Shown in pieces: positions 24,699 through 38,042 of a stretch of DNA of 64,000 nucleotides. Every line of letters begins with the position of its first letter. Within the stretch, counting starts at the first letter, position 1. The notes under the pieces were generated by a model. That model made no database searches. It had not been told where the DNA came from and saw nothing but the letters and a program-made list of their open reading frames with translations. The position numbers and the translations under genes are program-made. The stretch comes from Morinoia aosen (lineage: Eukaryota > Arthropoda > Malacostraca > Amphipoda > Talitridae). The DNA lies in assembly GCA_030386875.1 (NCBI GenBank), contig CM059578.1:24227009-24291008 (forward strand), in the 5' to 3' direction.

Positions 24699-24749
24699 AA
24701 ACTTTCCAAAGATTGGAACCTTAACATTTTTAATTCTCTATCTACTATA

Positions 24750-27700
24750 TGCATCGAATGTTCTCTTTCTGATTACACTACGTTGGCTTAGGATAACCTA
24801 ATATATTCCCAATATATTCTAATATATTCCTTATACATATATTCCTAATACATTCTTAAGATATATATTCTGTTTATGATAACCTAATATATATATTTAC
24901 CTAATTATGTTTCTTAGAAAATGACGTCGCAGTTGCAAGCCATCATACACGTCAACACAAGATTAGCTCTTCCACATCAACAATAAAAGGCGATTAAGAA
25001 GTATTAGTAGATAAACAGTATCATTTACATAAATAAAATGACGGAAACTTGACAGACAAACATTTTACTGGTGATGATGACAGTATGAAAATAACTTTCA
25101 GAATGGATTATGGGGTCAATCGTTTCATTGACGAGCACAAAGCTTGTAATTCAGATGAGGTAGATTTTAAAACTCTTTTATAAGTATGTTTTAAAAACCT
25201 TCTTCAAAACAGATCACACCAATCTAAGATAAAAATTTCATTTTAAATTATATATTTCTTTAAATTTTGAATGACATATATATTGATAATCTCAGTGAGC
25301 TATTTTTACAAACACCGTCGTATTAAACACATAGGGGAAATAACATGAAAACTCGAAATTAAGATTGAATCACTAATAAAAACTGAGTCTGAAGTGTGCG
25401 AAGTTCTTTCAGGTTGAAGTCAATGAAAACATTACGCAAATTCATCTTTGATGTTAGTGGCCCGTTTTCATAATAATTTCTTCAATTTATTCGTTGGTCA
25501 AAATCTCGGTTCACTTACATAATCTTATGAATGGTTGAGTTACTGATGGCGCGTACCTGATCTTTCTGGATAAAACTTTCAAACTTTAAACGACCATTTA
25601 TGTTTAAAACACACAGGCAGCGATAGTTATCCACATAACTTCTGGCAGCAATAATATCGTACACCACTATTTACAGGCAACAATATTGTCAAACATCACT
25701 AATTGCAGGTAAGAATAATGTCATTCTGCACAACTACAAGCTGGAGTAACGTCGCTATACGTATACCTCAGCGAAGCGGCAGTAGTAACATCAATCGCTC
25801 CTTGTTAGAGATAATAAACCTACAGGCTGAAATTGGTACGGAACAAATGCTCTGTTCATTACAAATTTCAATTAGTGAGATAACAAATCTTATTTCTTCT
25901 GCGTGCAAGCAAATTAAAAGTTTTCAGAAGCAATATGTACGCGGAGGAGCTTAAAATTTTACCTAGATGTCTCTCACTTCCGAAGATAAAATCGCAGGTT
26001 CCACAAACCTCGATCTAAGCTCACACGACCCGAACAATTGCAATTATGATTGCCTGCATCTTCAAGAGCTTACATTTTGGTCAATGAAAGTCACCTCGGA
26101 ATATCTATGGACCGTGTATCAAAAAGAGATCCTATTGTCACCCATTATCCGTGCACAACACTTTCTGTCACTTCTTTCCCGTTAACACCAACCGGACAAC
26201 TATTTTGGGCTCCAAAAGAGCTAGTCTCGCAGAACAAGTCAGAACGCTGCTCAGCAGTCCTCTTGATCGGAAGATGCGAGTGCCACAAATGCTTTGTGCC
26301 ATTGAACGTCCTTTGTTTCATGAACACCCTGCCATTCAGAAATCAATGGAGGAGACTTCTAGATAATAATGACGGCCAGATAGAAAATATCATGTATTCC
26401 GTAGTAGTTCCAGGAGTTTTCATCACGTCACAGGACACCATTGTTCTGAAGGTGAGCGTTGCCAAACAAACACGAGCTCAATAATTGCGCCGATTGATTT
26501 GCGTGTAAATGTCGGAGGGGTTTCACTTTCAAAGCTTGAATCTCTGATGTGATGTTTGATCAGTGAAAACTTACATGCATTCCGTTCACGTAAGTCCCTA
26601 ATTTTTTATTTTAATATAATATGACATAGCATAATGCAATAATGTAATCATCAATAATGAAAAATACAATACAATTGAATGTACTACTAATATAAATTAA
26701 ATAATAGAACATTGTAATAAGCTATGCGTTTTCAGTTACTCAATTCGTGGAAAACCTCACTCGGAAAACAAACATTGGGACCAGTGTAGAAACGTTGATT
26801 ATTCAAAACAAATATTTCAGGAATTAAAATTACATCTCCATAACAGAATTAAGACAAGACTAAGATTGAAAACATGAAGAAATTGAAAATTTGCAGTTAC
26901 TTAGTGCAGTATTACATAATTTCCATTTTTATTCTTACACTCAAAAGTGTTGTGGTTCGGAGGACAACGAATATTTTCCAAGTGTTCCAGAAAAGTTCAG
27001 ATGCAATCCCAGTCGCAAAGCCTCTCGAATATTTAAGGTTAATCAAAGAAAATGTTTTCGTGGTTTAACAGAATTAGATGCAAGTTAAGAGCACGATATA
27101 CTTTCAGTTATTGTAACTTAAATGCGTGAGCAAGCTACTATTTAAATAGGCAAAATGAAATTTACATTCAATAGTGATATGAAAATTGTTAATTTTAGCT
27201 TGCTATATTTAAACTCAGGAATTGACGAAAATTTGTAAATGTACAACACAAAACTTTGTTGACGACGTGAATTTCACCATGTATAAACTGACTTGAATGC
27301 GTAAATTCTTATTCTCAAAATCCTCTTACGATTCCCCCCAAAAAATTCATAAATGTAGGTGGGAACTACTAGGTTTGATAAATTTTATTCTACTCAATTG
27401 TAATTTATAAATGTGAATGCCTAAGAGAAGCAAATTCATAATATCACGGCCCAGTTCAATTGTAACCTATTAATCAATTTCAGACAAGAATTCAAGGTTA
27501 AGTATATTGATTGTTTTCCATTGTTAGAACACAAGAATCTCAGTTCAAGAAGAAGCAGAATAACCTGACATTTCAGGGGCGTAGAACAAAATTACCAGTT
27601 TCACTGACATTGCTAGTGTTTGACCAGTCAATAATTTTTTTCAAACTTTGGAACCTGGGTAAAGGTGCAAGAAAACAATGAACTGTTCAGCCTTCCTATT

Positions 27701-30700
27701 TCGTTTCCAAGTAGAGCGCAAGTGTTTCTCTCCGATGAAGAATGAGGTCATTCGGAAGGACATAAATTTCATCCAATCACGGAATGGTTGCAGAGAGTAA
27801 ACAGTCTCAAACTAAGGAAAGGACATCGATCATTTTGCCAGTGACAGCACTATGTGCACCATTGAAGGGTCAATATATTCAAATCCAGATAATACCAAAG
27901 GTATACATCGTCATTCTGCTTCGAGAAACAATAAGTTTTCCTATCTCTGAGGGCGTTACAGTCCGCGAGAACGTATCAAGATGTTGCTGATCTGAGAACA
28001 AAGAAAAAAAAATCAAGAATGAAAGTTTTATTGCCTCAAAATAATCAAGCAAGAAAATTGTGCCTCCTGACTGTTCAGTAATTAAAGAACAACTTTATTG
28101 AAAGGATTTTGAGATTCGAGTCGGATTTATTCGGAGGACCGAGTATGTTTTACGAAATAGTTGCTAATAATTGTTATAGCGGGTTCATTGTTGGCATTCC
28201 AGTTTCTCATATTATTTTTCAAGTCTATAAACATGAAATAAGTAAGATCTCTTCCTATTTTTTTTTTAATTTAAATTATTCCTTTCATCGTAACACTAAT
28301 TTTTCCACCACATCTTGTGACCACATAAAGGCATCATTCTTTTTTAAATGCTCACAACAGAAAACGTCCTTCCAAGAATAGTATTAAAGTCTTTTTAGGA
28401 ATAACATTCCGACGTAATATATTTAGTTAGTATCGATACACCGATAAGCATAGAACAGTATTGGGCATGGCTTTTGGTGTGAAGGTCGGTGAACAATTCA
28501 AAACCCGATCCAGAAGACAGCTACAACAGCAGCAAATTGGTTTATATGTGCACTTGTATTCAATTTAAAAATTTTGTTACTTTTCAAGATGCTTACTCTT
28601 TTCAGGCACTAAAAGTAACACAGATATAATTTTTTTTAATTATGACGTATGAATCACGTTCTATACTTGAATACTTTCATTTGAAACGCATGAAACCATT
28701 AGATATACACCAAGGAATCATAAAAATTGTATTTTTCATCAGGGTATTCTAAGCTGGACTCACAAACTCAATGGGAAAATCCTACAGAGTTCACCAAGTG
28801 ATCAATCGTAATTCCCCTCAAGTTCGGTCTTATACACGGTGTACGCTAAGAAGGAGCCGATTATAAATGTTTTAGGTTGTAAAATATTAATCCTTGAAGG
28901 CTGGAATAGATTTCACTGAAAAGAGCAGTATTAAAAACTTTATCATATATCGGTAATTTTGCTTATTTGACATAACAGAAGGACAAAAACTAGAAGGACA
29001 TAACAAAGAAGGGCAGAAGGATCTACCACTAAAACTGACCGCCTTTAAAGCGGACAAAACAGGTGCTGCATATTTGATGCAATACAGGAGCAACTGAAGA
29101 ACACATCAGACAACAATGTTCACCTTCAAAGCTTAAATTTTATTACTTCCCATGAAAAAAAGTAGGCTAATTATTATAAAATAAGTGAGAACTTCAATTG
29201 AGGAAAACCCTCTATCACTATAAAGCTATTTGTATCAGATAAAAATAAGGTATGAATACCCTTAAAGAGACATACGATCAACGCCCCAAAAAATCGGACA
29301 GAAAGATATAACTCAGTTGAAAATCGACGCAAAATTGGTGCAGTCCTTGCGCAAATTATGTCACTCAAGATCAAATAAAGCATTTCAGATACGCATCAAC
29401 TTATTAAAATAAGTTCATATTTTTCTGCCACTTTGTAACACTGAAAACTCGGTCACAAACTCAGAAAACAACCCCCTAATGATGAATTGGGAACTGAACA
29501 TCTAAAGAATGTAACATTTCGAGTTGTTGTTGTTAACTACATACTTGTACAGTGGTTTAACGAGTTATACGATTTGTGTGAAGTCAATCTCGTAGGAGAA
29601 ATATTTATTTCCTGGTTATTCAACAAATATAATGCACCATTCAAGTAATAAATAAGGGTACTTCATGTATTTGAAAATCGTTTGTAAAACAATATTAGTA
29701 AAAGCACTTATGTCATGCACAGAAATTTGTTCCGATGATGTTCAAGACGGTTTTCACAAGCCAGACACATATGAACAAACTGAATCACACGTGTGAAGCC
29801 ACGTTCGGAGAGCAAGAAACAAGAGCAACTGCGCAAATAGACGCTTTAGAGAACGGCAAAAACTGTTGACTCTGTTGACTCAGTGAGTAACTTCACGTTG
29901 AAACAAAGAGCCGTCCGCAATCAAATACTCGCATGGCAGAATTTGTAGCCAGAGCAATTCATTTGTCACATGTAGATTGATTCCAGATAATGATAACATT
30001 TATTCTCATTCTCCATTCACCAACTGCAGGTATGTTGGCATAGCATTGCATCCCTGTTGCGGGGGTAAAAGTGTGCAAACACCCTTTACAGAATTCATCA
30101 TACAGCGATGAAGAAAGGGATGGTATTCCTTATTTTAAAGAATTGTTCGTCAGAAGTAGGTGTGTCTAATTTAATTATTCATGAATGTTTACAGACGAAG
30201 CGATTAAATCTTTGATGTTATCAACCCTGACAATTATAGTGAACTCAGCGGCTTCCACACGACAATATCTCGGAAATTTTAGCCAAGTTAACGTAAGACC
30301 TCACGGAAAAAAAAACCAAGAATGATTTCATATGGAAAGACATATTTAATAGAATGTTAAAATTGGTGTTTTCCGAGTCGAAGTTATTCGATGAACGAAA
30401 GCTCATCAATACTTATATTAGTCAGAGGAAAATAATCAAGCGTCTACTTTGATGTTCAATCAGCAGGACATCATCATCATTATAGAGCCCGTTGACTTCA
30501 ATGAATCTTCACCTCGACTACGGTGAAGTATATCAATATTTACGGCGAAATACATGGCTCTGCGAAAGAAAATTATGTCTCTAACTCATGGTAAATATAT
30601 CGCTTAATTACCAGGAAATACATTACTTAGAAGCGCCATGATGCTTTCGTTACAGGTGAACTAAAGTTCACAAAAAAGCTCGTAAAAAATATAATACATG

Positions 30701-30961
30701 CAGCACAAGCACTATGGAACATAATGTGCACTTTGGAAACTGAAAAAATTGAGTTAATCAGAAGTATAGAAGGTCGACAATGAAAAGAAATACGGGAGAT
30801 TTTTTTGGAACACTTCAAGCTGAATGTCAAAATCGAACGTTTCTCACAATTAATCAAACTAATTCTTTAGCGAGAAATATCGTGAAGTATTTTCCAACCA
30901 TCTTAAGCTTTAAATTGTACGAACACTTCTTCAATTACGGCAATAAATACACTTCGTAATT
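24750..30961. other. Intergenic, no gene recognised
   Basis: A run of CTAATATATTCC-like AT repeats (24790–24900) directly follows the Penelope insertion. Overlapping frames at 25967–26484 (longest 144 codons) show no known domain. Confidence 0.55.
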
Positions 30962-31600
30962 AAATGTACGAGCAGTTCGTGAGACTCGAACTCAGGACTA
31001 GAGATCACCCTGCCAACACGCTATCGACTGCGCTATTGATCACCCTAAAAGGTGATCGAAGCACAACGAAAGCCATGTTTGGCACAGTGAAAGCAGGCGC
31101 ACTGTCCTGACAGATATATTTTATTCCCATATGTATCGAGAGCTCAAAGTCTAGTCACCTCCAGAAACAATTAATGAATCTGGTACGGGAAGACACTGCT
31201 TCCACAAGGTTTTTTCAAATGAAATAAATGTACGAGGAGTTCGTGAGACTCGAACTCAGGACTAGAGATCACCGCGCCAACACGCTATCGACAATTCTGG
31301 GGGTGACTAGACTTTGAGCTCTCGATACATATGGGAATAAAATATATTTGTCAGGACAGTGCGCCTGCTTTCACTGTGCCAAACATTGCTTTGGTTGTGC
31401 TTCGATCACCTTTTAGGGTGATCGATAGCGCAGTCGATAGCGTATTGGCGCGGTGATCTCTAGTCCTGAGTTCGAGTCTCACGAACTCCTCGTACATTTA
31501 TTTCATTTGAAAAAACCTTGTGGAAGCAGTGTCTTCCCGTACCAGATTCATTAATTGTTTCTGGGGATGACTAGACTTTGAGCTCTCGATACACTTCGTA
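30962..31600. repeat. 264-bp tRNA-like tandem repeat arranged as an inverted pair
   Basis: A ~203-bp unit plus ~61-bp linker repeats with a 264-bp period: minus-oriented copies start at 30962 and 31226 (the second is cut off at about 31291), and plus-oriented copies start at about 31297 and 31561 (the second partial). The full plus copy carries a pol III-type internal promoter: box A TAGCGCAGTCGA at 31426–31437 and box B GTTCGAGTCT at 31470–31479, so the unit is tRNA-derived. The whole could fold into a hairpin of roughly 300 bp per arm. It may be a SINE dimer or a satellite built from a SINE. Confidence 0.8.
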
Positions 31601-33497
31601 TTTGTGCTTAGTAATGATAGTAATTTGAACTGTTTTTGACGAGCTGATCAAAACGAAGTTATAAATTTTATTTCACGTAAATATCGCCTGGAAAACTCAC
31701 AAATAGTCTTAAATTCGATCATTAAATACTGCTTCGTTGATTCCATTTAAAGATGAGAGCTTGTTCTCAATTGGGCGCTACATTTTCCTACCTTAAATTA
31801 TATAATCCCAATGGCATTCATCACAATTGGTTTTGCGTGCAATTCTCCCCACAGGAGTGAAAACAGTGACAAATATTGTCATTAGTGAAAACCGTATAGA
31901 TATTCCAAAATCAATCCACTCCATTTCCCAAAGTTTACTTCGTCTATAACTACTTCTTCGCGGACGCCTTCATCAAACACAGATAATCTGCAATATAATG
32001 AATAAAAACAACTTTCTATATCGTCATCGTTAAGGCGTTCATTTGAATGTAAAAATATCTGACCACTTGGACTTCACTTAGAGCATTTTTTCATTGCTCC
32101 TTCCTTATAGGTGCCAAAACGTTTTCAAATCGTTTCTAAATAAGCGCATTATCAGTAGCTTGGAAAGTCTTTGACACAGACGTCATTCGGCTATAAATTA
32201 CCGTGTTATTAATAGCGTGGTGCTAAAGATTCTTTGACAAAGACGTTACGTTAGTTCGTAGAGCAGTTTTTCTCGTATCATGAGCACGCTCGTCACTGCA
32301 GTAATTCTGTCACTGAACTCCACTGTAGTGGCAGTGGCAATGATCGGTTAATTGCAAGCAAAGTACTAACGCTGTCTCCTGTCCTAAAGCGACTTTCAAT
32401 CCAATTTACTACACTGAAATAGAAAATAATATCAAATTCATTGCGCCGACTTTTTATTGAAAGCTTAGGGAACTAATAAAAAAGTATGCGTATTTGTTGA
32501 ACGCTTCGATTCAGGCAAGTTCGTCTCATTTTATACAATTTTGCGTAATGAATTCATCACAGGGTTTTATACAGCTGCTTATCCGAGATAGATTGCGCAA
32601 AATGTGTTGGATGCCATATTCATTTCCTTTGAGAAAAACGCAATTCTGCTGGAGGTTCAGAGATGAGCACATAAATGGTCATGTTATTCCCCCACGAGTG
32701 AAATTGTGTGAAAAACGTGGGTAAATACGTCATTGAAATTCAACAACAATATAAGACAAAGGTGTCGGCTGTAGCTGACTTGAAACAAAGTGCTGGAGAA
32801 AACAGCGTATCAGTTATTCCCCCAGTGATATTATGAAGCGTGATCTAAGACAGCCTTTGAAAAACGTAGCACAAAAAGGGTTGCCAAGTATACGTAACAA
32901 ATCATGACGTGACGAATAGCAATACTTCAACATGGTAGGGTTGTGTGCACTAAAGGGATGATGCTATGACTGATGTCACCAAAAAGGGATAAAGAGGGAT
33001 CAAAATGACTTTTATGTCATTTTGATACCCAATAATATCGTCAGAAATGTTGGTAGAAATAGCAAAGCGTACTCGATATGAAATATTTTGAAGTTGTTTG
33101 ACTACTTTTGAACGCTGATAGAAATTTACGCGGGAATGTTTGTCATGAAATTTATGACGAAGTATTGACAGTAAAAAAAAGCTTGAGACTCGCTGAGTAT
33201 TGCTTACCAGAGGTAACTTAATTCCTTCAGAGTCTATAGATTTTTAACTCATAAGTATCATTTTTAGACGCTGAAAATTTATGCAGTCAATGTTATCTAC
33301 AGCGAAGCAAAGCTTCCGGTGAAAATCTAGCGTTTTTAGACTAAGGCAACAACACGCGTTTTTGACTAGGTTTTGCGGAGAAACAACTTGGAGACAAAAT
33401 AAGTCGGTCTAATTCGTACCTGTAGGAAATGAATGTCGACAAAATTCAAATAGAATAGCACTCTAAAGAAAGAAAGAGCTAATCTAAGGCACAAAAG

Positions 33498-33646
33498 AAT
33501 GCTAGTACGTCGGTAACATCGTTATGCTTCAGAATAATGCTAGAACGTCGTTAACATCGGTATGCTTCAGAATAATGCTAGTACATCCGTAACATCGGTA
33601 TGCTTCAGAATAATGCAAGAACGTCGATAACATCGGTAGACAGCAA
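33498..33646. repeat. 38-bp tandem repeat, 4 copies
   Basis: The unit contains AATGCTAGTACGTCGGTAAC, then ATCGGTATGCTTCAGAAT. Copies differ at a few positions. Intergenic. Confidence 0.93.
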
Positions 33647-34560
33647 AATAATGTGATACATCAGTTGCACTGTCAGCGACCCGTTCTTCAGTAACCATGG
33701 AATACTATTTCTAAAGTTATCGTAATCTACGTTAAGTAACTGTTTACTCACAGGATGATGATACACTACTGCATCAACTGTTACCACCTTGAACTTGCAT
33801 AATTATTCTATGGCGACGCTGCTAACATGATACACGTACTACAGCACTCCCGATGTCTCACGGCTGGCTGCTATGTCATATAGTGATACCAGTCAAAATA
33901 ATGTATCATTGAAAGAACCTTTAATATAAACGCTCTGCTGGGGGTGTTAAAATAGGTGGAAAGTGAGAATTTGGTCTGGGCTTAAATGACATAAGAAAAA
34001 TTAGAAGTTGTTACTCAAGGCTAAAATATCACTTCATGGTGTTGAGAGCATTTTTCTGAGAGCACTAACTATTGCTCTGTATAGAGGAGTGATGTGATAG
34101 ATTATAATTACTCAAATAAATCATTTGGTGGCCAAAATTAGACTTTGAAATGAAGAAGTATACGAAGCACTAGTTTTCCATGTGTTCCTCCACAATTTTG
34201 CTCATTATCAGAGATTTTGAATTTTCTGAGGATACTGTTCTCTCGTTTTACTTTTCGAAACATGCCTCCATTGCTACTAATGGATTTTACTTCTAGTCTT
34301 TAGTATAGTGGTACTATGCCATGATGCATTCGAACAATAACTCAAAATCCCAAAATGCATCTTAGCACGGAGAAGTATGAAGGTAATTTTCCACGAGTAC
34401 CGGTAAAAGTTGCTAATTATTTTAACAGTGCATCAGCTAGAGAGTTACAGCAGTCTACTGGCTTGTGAGATATTTCGTAGACTTTACCTGAAGATGGGCA
34501 ACCCAATCTAATCTCCGTGGAAGTACGAAGTCACATATCGTGGGTATTTGTACTCGGTTG

Positions 34561-34608
34561 TAGAAAGAAAGTATGAAAGAAAGAAAAAAAGAAAGAAAGA
34601 AAGAAAAC
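34561..34608. repeat. GAAA-type microsatellite
   Basis: An imperfect run of GAAA and AAAG tetranucleotides on the plus strand. Confidence 0.95.
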
Positions 34609-35178
34609 AGTTTATTTCCAACAAAGATGGTACAAAAAGAGGATACGTTGGTTTTTAAAATATCTTAAAGTGCGTCACGACGCCAAAAAAAACTGGGCTT
34701 TTTGAGTAGCAACTACAGTATTACTTCTTAGGTTTGAAATCTCTAATGCCGACCTGAATATTCAGGACCCGTGCCTGTAAAACTTCAATCACGCTGATCC
34801 GAAGAATTAAATTACATATGAGTCCTCTAATTTCAGCTCGATTGAGTTATAGAATTAGTCCATTTTTGAAAGCGAGGCATAATTCCGTGTTCTTCAGAAG
34901 TGCTCGTGGATCGAATGTAAGCAATATCAGGCCACGAGCTGCATGTGACAGGCGCAAACAACTTATGCCGAGACTTACACGGTGCTTCCTGCAGAGAAAA
35001 TTTCTTCAAACAGTAATACTGTAATTACAAAGTCTAACAACTCCTTCTGAAGCAAACTACATCGCGAAAAACATGGCAATGGTGTGGCATACGCTCAGGA
35101 ATTTTGTAGCCAATATCATCATCCTTCTGGGAAAAAAGAAAAAAACGTGTCTAAGAATGTCATGATAAAAAACAAACG

Positions 35179-35204
35179 TTTCGGATCAAAAAATCCATCT
35201 TCAG
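35179..35204 (-). ncRNA. Hammerhead-ribozyme-like core (Penelope-terminus type)
   Basis: The minus strand reads CTGAAGA, a TGGAT/ATCC stem with a T-rich loop, then GAAACG. This satisfies the invariant hammerhead core CUGANGA…GAAA with a closing helix II between. Hammerhead motifs are known in the termini of Penelope-like elements. Helix III and the cleavage site are not evident, and no RT is nearby, so this is probably an isolated terminal fragment. The mariner begins about 70 bp away. Confidence 0.42.
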
Positions 35205-35272
35205 TGCTCTGAAATACAGTAAATCATAGTATTAAAACAATGTAACTAAATCTTCTGAGTAAACCGGATATA

Positions 35273-35864
35273 CGAGGGGTAGTCAAAAAGTTCTCAGACA
35301 AATGCCATAATTACCTTATTTAACAACTCATTACTTTTTTTTACATAGTCTCCATTGTTGTCTATACACTTTTGTAATCTATGGTTCCACCTGTAAATGC
35401 CTTCCTGGTAGAATTTGGGGGGGGGGGAGGGGCTTGTTCCACTAGGTTCTGGATAAAAGAGATACTTTCTTCATTTGTTGCTGTGGTGGGTCTTCCTCCT
35501 CGTGGGTTGTCATCAAGTTGGACTCTTCCCGCTTTAAAGCGTTTAATCCAATCATAAATGACTGCTCTACATGGTGCAGAGTCTCCATAAACCTGCTGTA
35601 AAGCTTCAATGATCTTAACAGGTTTCCAATTTAGTTTAGTTAAAAATTTGATATTAGCTCTGATCTCAAAATCTGCCATTTGAAGAGTTGAAAATTACTA
35701 TTTTGAGATGCAACCTCTCTCGATGCTGACCTGACATAGACTGATGAGACAGCTGCAAGTTACCAAGGAAGCTCTAATGACAGGTTTCAACTTGTAAAAA
35801 CTCGTAAATCTCTATTCAGGTCAAAATTATGGCATTTTTCTGAGAACTTTTTGACTAACCCTCG
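35273..35864 (-). mobile_element. Internally deleted mariner transposon (non-autonomous)
   Basis: 592 bp bounded by TA on both sides (35271–35272 and 35865–35866). The inverted ends read CGAGGGnTAGTCAAAAAGTTCTCAG and pair with each other. The minus strand begins a mariner transposase: MADFEIRANIKFLTKLNW at the start, then the helix-turn-helix and the linker motif YDWIKRFKAGR..L.D.PRGGRP. After about 85 codons the frame runs into a tract rich in C (G on the plus strand, 35417–35432). Past it, the C-terminal end of a mariner transposase is still readable in another frame (FYQEGI, KCIDNNGDYV). The central catalytic part with the DDD triad is gone, so the element could only be mobilised in trans. 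Confidence 0.9.
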
Positions 35865-36165
35865 TAAGACATCATCCTATCATGAGTGTCGTTGGAAACC
35901 CCACCAAAGTAACCCATTCACTAAAATGCATGGATGGGGGTAATTTGTGCTAGTATTGAGCTTATATGCTAATAGTTTATAAGGAAAAAATTGTTACTTA
36001 GGCTTATCCCCAATTCTATTAATGGATAATTCACTCATTTTTATTCATTTTAGTGTTTTACTATAGGAGAGTTTTGAAGTACCTACCGATAAAACGAGCT
36101 AAAATAGAAATTATTATTCATTAATTTTAGCCTATAAGAAAAAATTAATGTCTTTTCATTCATTT

Positions 36166-36390
36166 GGCGAATAAAACTTCCTTGATTTCCTCATGCACAG
36201 TTCTAAATGCCAAATCTTCTAAGTAACACTGTAAAGGAGTGGATTTAGCGTGACAGTTAAGTTTGTTAATTAAACAGCTTTATTCGTGTGACGAATAAAA
36301 CATTCTTGATTAGGTCATGTGCAGTTCTAAATGTTTAGTCTTCTAAATAAAACTGTAAAAAAGTTGACTTAGCTAAGCAGTAAATTTTGT
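36166..36390. repeat. Tandem duplication, ~120 bp, two diverged copies
   Basis: Both copies (from about 36166 and 36287) share GGCGAATAAAAC…CTTGATT, then CAGTTCTAAATG, TCTTCTAA and CACTGTAAA-like blocks in the same order. No coding content. Confidence 0.75.
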
Positions 36391-37180
36391 TCAGCAGCAG
36401 GTGCTGATGCCTAGTGACTGTAATTTATAGCATGTGGTCATGGTTGAAAGGGGATAGTTTAAAGTTCGCCTAGCAGGTTTGAATCCAAAATATATTTGAT
36501 CTAAAAGAATCATTGATGAAATTCTTCTCTTCATTTTGAATTTGCCTTCCATTTTGAAAGCAGGGAAATACCCCATTCCGTGATCCATATACTTTTTATT
36601 GAAAAATAATGAAGAGGATCACTTTTCAGAAACAGGTAATTTGGATCAATCGCAAATGTTATTTATTTTCAATTAAAATAATACTTGGGCTTCTCGATAA
36701 TCTATTAAAGATGATTCTAGTCGCATGCACTCTAAGAAATTAGCGTTCAACAAATTCTAAACAAAGCAGAAGATTTTCCCCACCTACAATCTAAATGCTT
36801 GATAGGCAATGAGAATTGTGATGATATAAAAATATAGGACATTTGAAAAAACATACCGTGTCTTCGACTGAGATCGCTGTGATATGGAAATGAGATCTCG
36901 TCCTGGTAAGTTATATTATCTCACAGAATTATAACGCTCGCGCAACTCAACGTACCGCACAATTCATCAAACTAACTATGTTATACGTTGCTCGTACACG
37001 GAGACCACCTCTACAAGCGACATTGCCCACGAAGACTTCAAGGTGCAGAAAAGAGGTATTGAAGAGCGAAGTTCACGAGCCATTTTCACGGGCAGTTGGC
37101 CAATCAATGGCAGGCATTACTTCCTGGGGGAATGAAATCTGAAATGTTGAATGGTTTTGAGCGCGTTGTTAGTTCTTCAG

Positions 37181-38042
37181 TGTTACTGTCAGGTAAATGT
37201 GCTACGTTATCAGTGCTACAGTCAGGTAAATGTGCTACACTGTCAGTGCAACAGTCAGGTAAATGTGCTACATTGTCAGTGCTATAGTCGGGTTAATGTG
37301 CTACATTGTCAGTGCAACAGTCAGGTAAATGTACTACATTGTCAGTGCTACAGTCAGGTAAATGTGCTACGTTGTCAGTGCTACAGTCGGGTAAATGTGC
37401 TACATTGTCAGTGCAACAGTCAGGTAAATGTGCTACATTGTCAGTGCTACAGTCAGATAAATGTGCTACATTGTCAGTGCTTCAGTCGGGTAAATGTGCT
37501 ACATTGTCAGTGCAACAGTCAGGTAAATGTACTACATTGTCAGTGCTACAGTCAGGTAAATGTGCTACATTGTCAGTGCTACAGTCGGGTAAATGTGCTA
37601 CATTGTCATTGCAACAGTTAGGTGAATGTGCTACATTGTCAGTGCTACAGTCAGGTAAATGTGCTACGTTGTCAGTGCTACAGTCGGGTAAATGTGCTAC
37701 ATTGTCAGTGCAACAGTCAGGTAAATGTACTACATTGTCAGTGCTACAGTCAGGTAAATGTGCTACGTTGTCGGTGCTACAGTCAGGTAAATGTGCTACG
37801 TTGTCAGTGCTACAGTCAGGTAAATGTGCTACATTGTCAGTGCTACAGTCAGGTAAATGTGCTACGTTGTCAGTGCTACAGTCAGGTAAATGTGCTACGT
37901 TGTCAGTGCTACAGTCAGGTAAATGTGCTGCATTGTCAGTGCAACAGTCAGGTAAATGTGCTACATTGTCAGTGCTGCAGTCAGGTAAACGTGCTACGTT
38001 GTCAGTGCAACAGTCAGGTAAATGTGCTAAATTGTCAGTGCT
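37181..38042 (+). repeat. 33-bp minisatellite, ~26 copies, open in two frames
   Basis: The unit is GTCAGTGCTACAGTCAGGTA followed by AATGTGCTACATT, with alternating variants (GCAACAG, TCGGGTA, CTACGTT). Because 33 is a multiple of three and the unit lacks stops, the plus strand reads as repeats of SVLQSGKCATL in one frame and QCYSQVNVLHC in another. Neither frame has an independent non-repeat domain. The longest frame runs on into the SINE. The array is cut by the SINE and resumes at 38331. Confidence 0.96.

Larger units (their letters stand above)
23030..24733 (+). mobile_element. Penelope-like retroelement, 5'-truncated, with inverted terminal arms
   Basis: A 1.7-kb insertion flanked by a perfect 16-bp target duplication, TTCTCTATCTACTATA, at 23014–23029 and 24734–24749. 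Between these lie two inverted arms of about 205 bp (23030–23233 and 24488–24698) and an internal region that codes for a Penelope-type reverse transcriptase followed by a GIY-YIG endonuclease domain. The order RT then GIY-YIG, and inverted copies of a terminal 'pseudo-LTR', are characteristic of Penelope-like elements, which are not LTR elements and carry no capsid or envelope gene. The coding part starts at RT motif A, so the N-terminal third is missing, probably through incomplete reverse transcription. The RT and GIY-YIG parts are now in different frames, so this copy is dead. It sits about 450 bp upstream of gene A. Confidence 0.92.
31601..35178. other. Intergenic, repeats only
   Basis: Apart from the 38-bp repeat and the GAAA tract I see no feature. 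Short frames lack motifs. Confidence 0.55.

Noticed and set aside
26050-26484. 144-codon frame as a gene
   Set aside because: Three overlapping frames of similar length, no domain, no homologous neighbour and no splice context.
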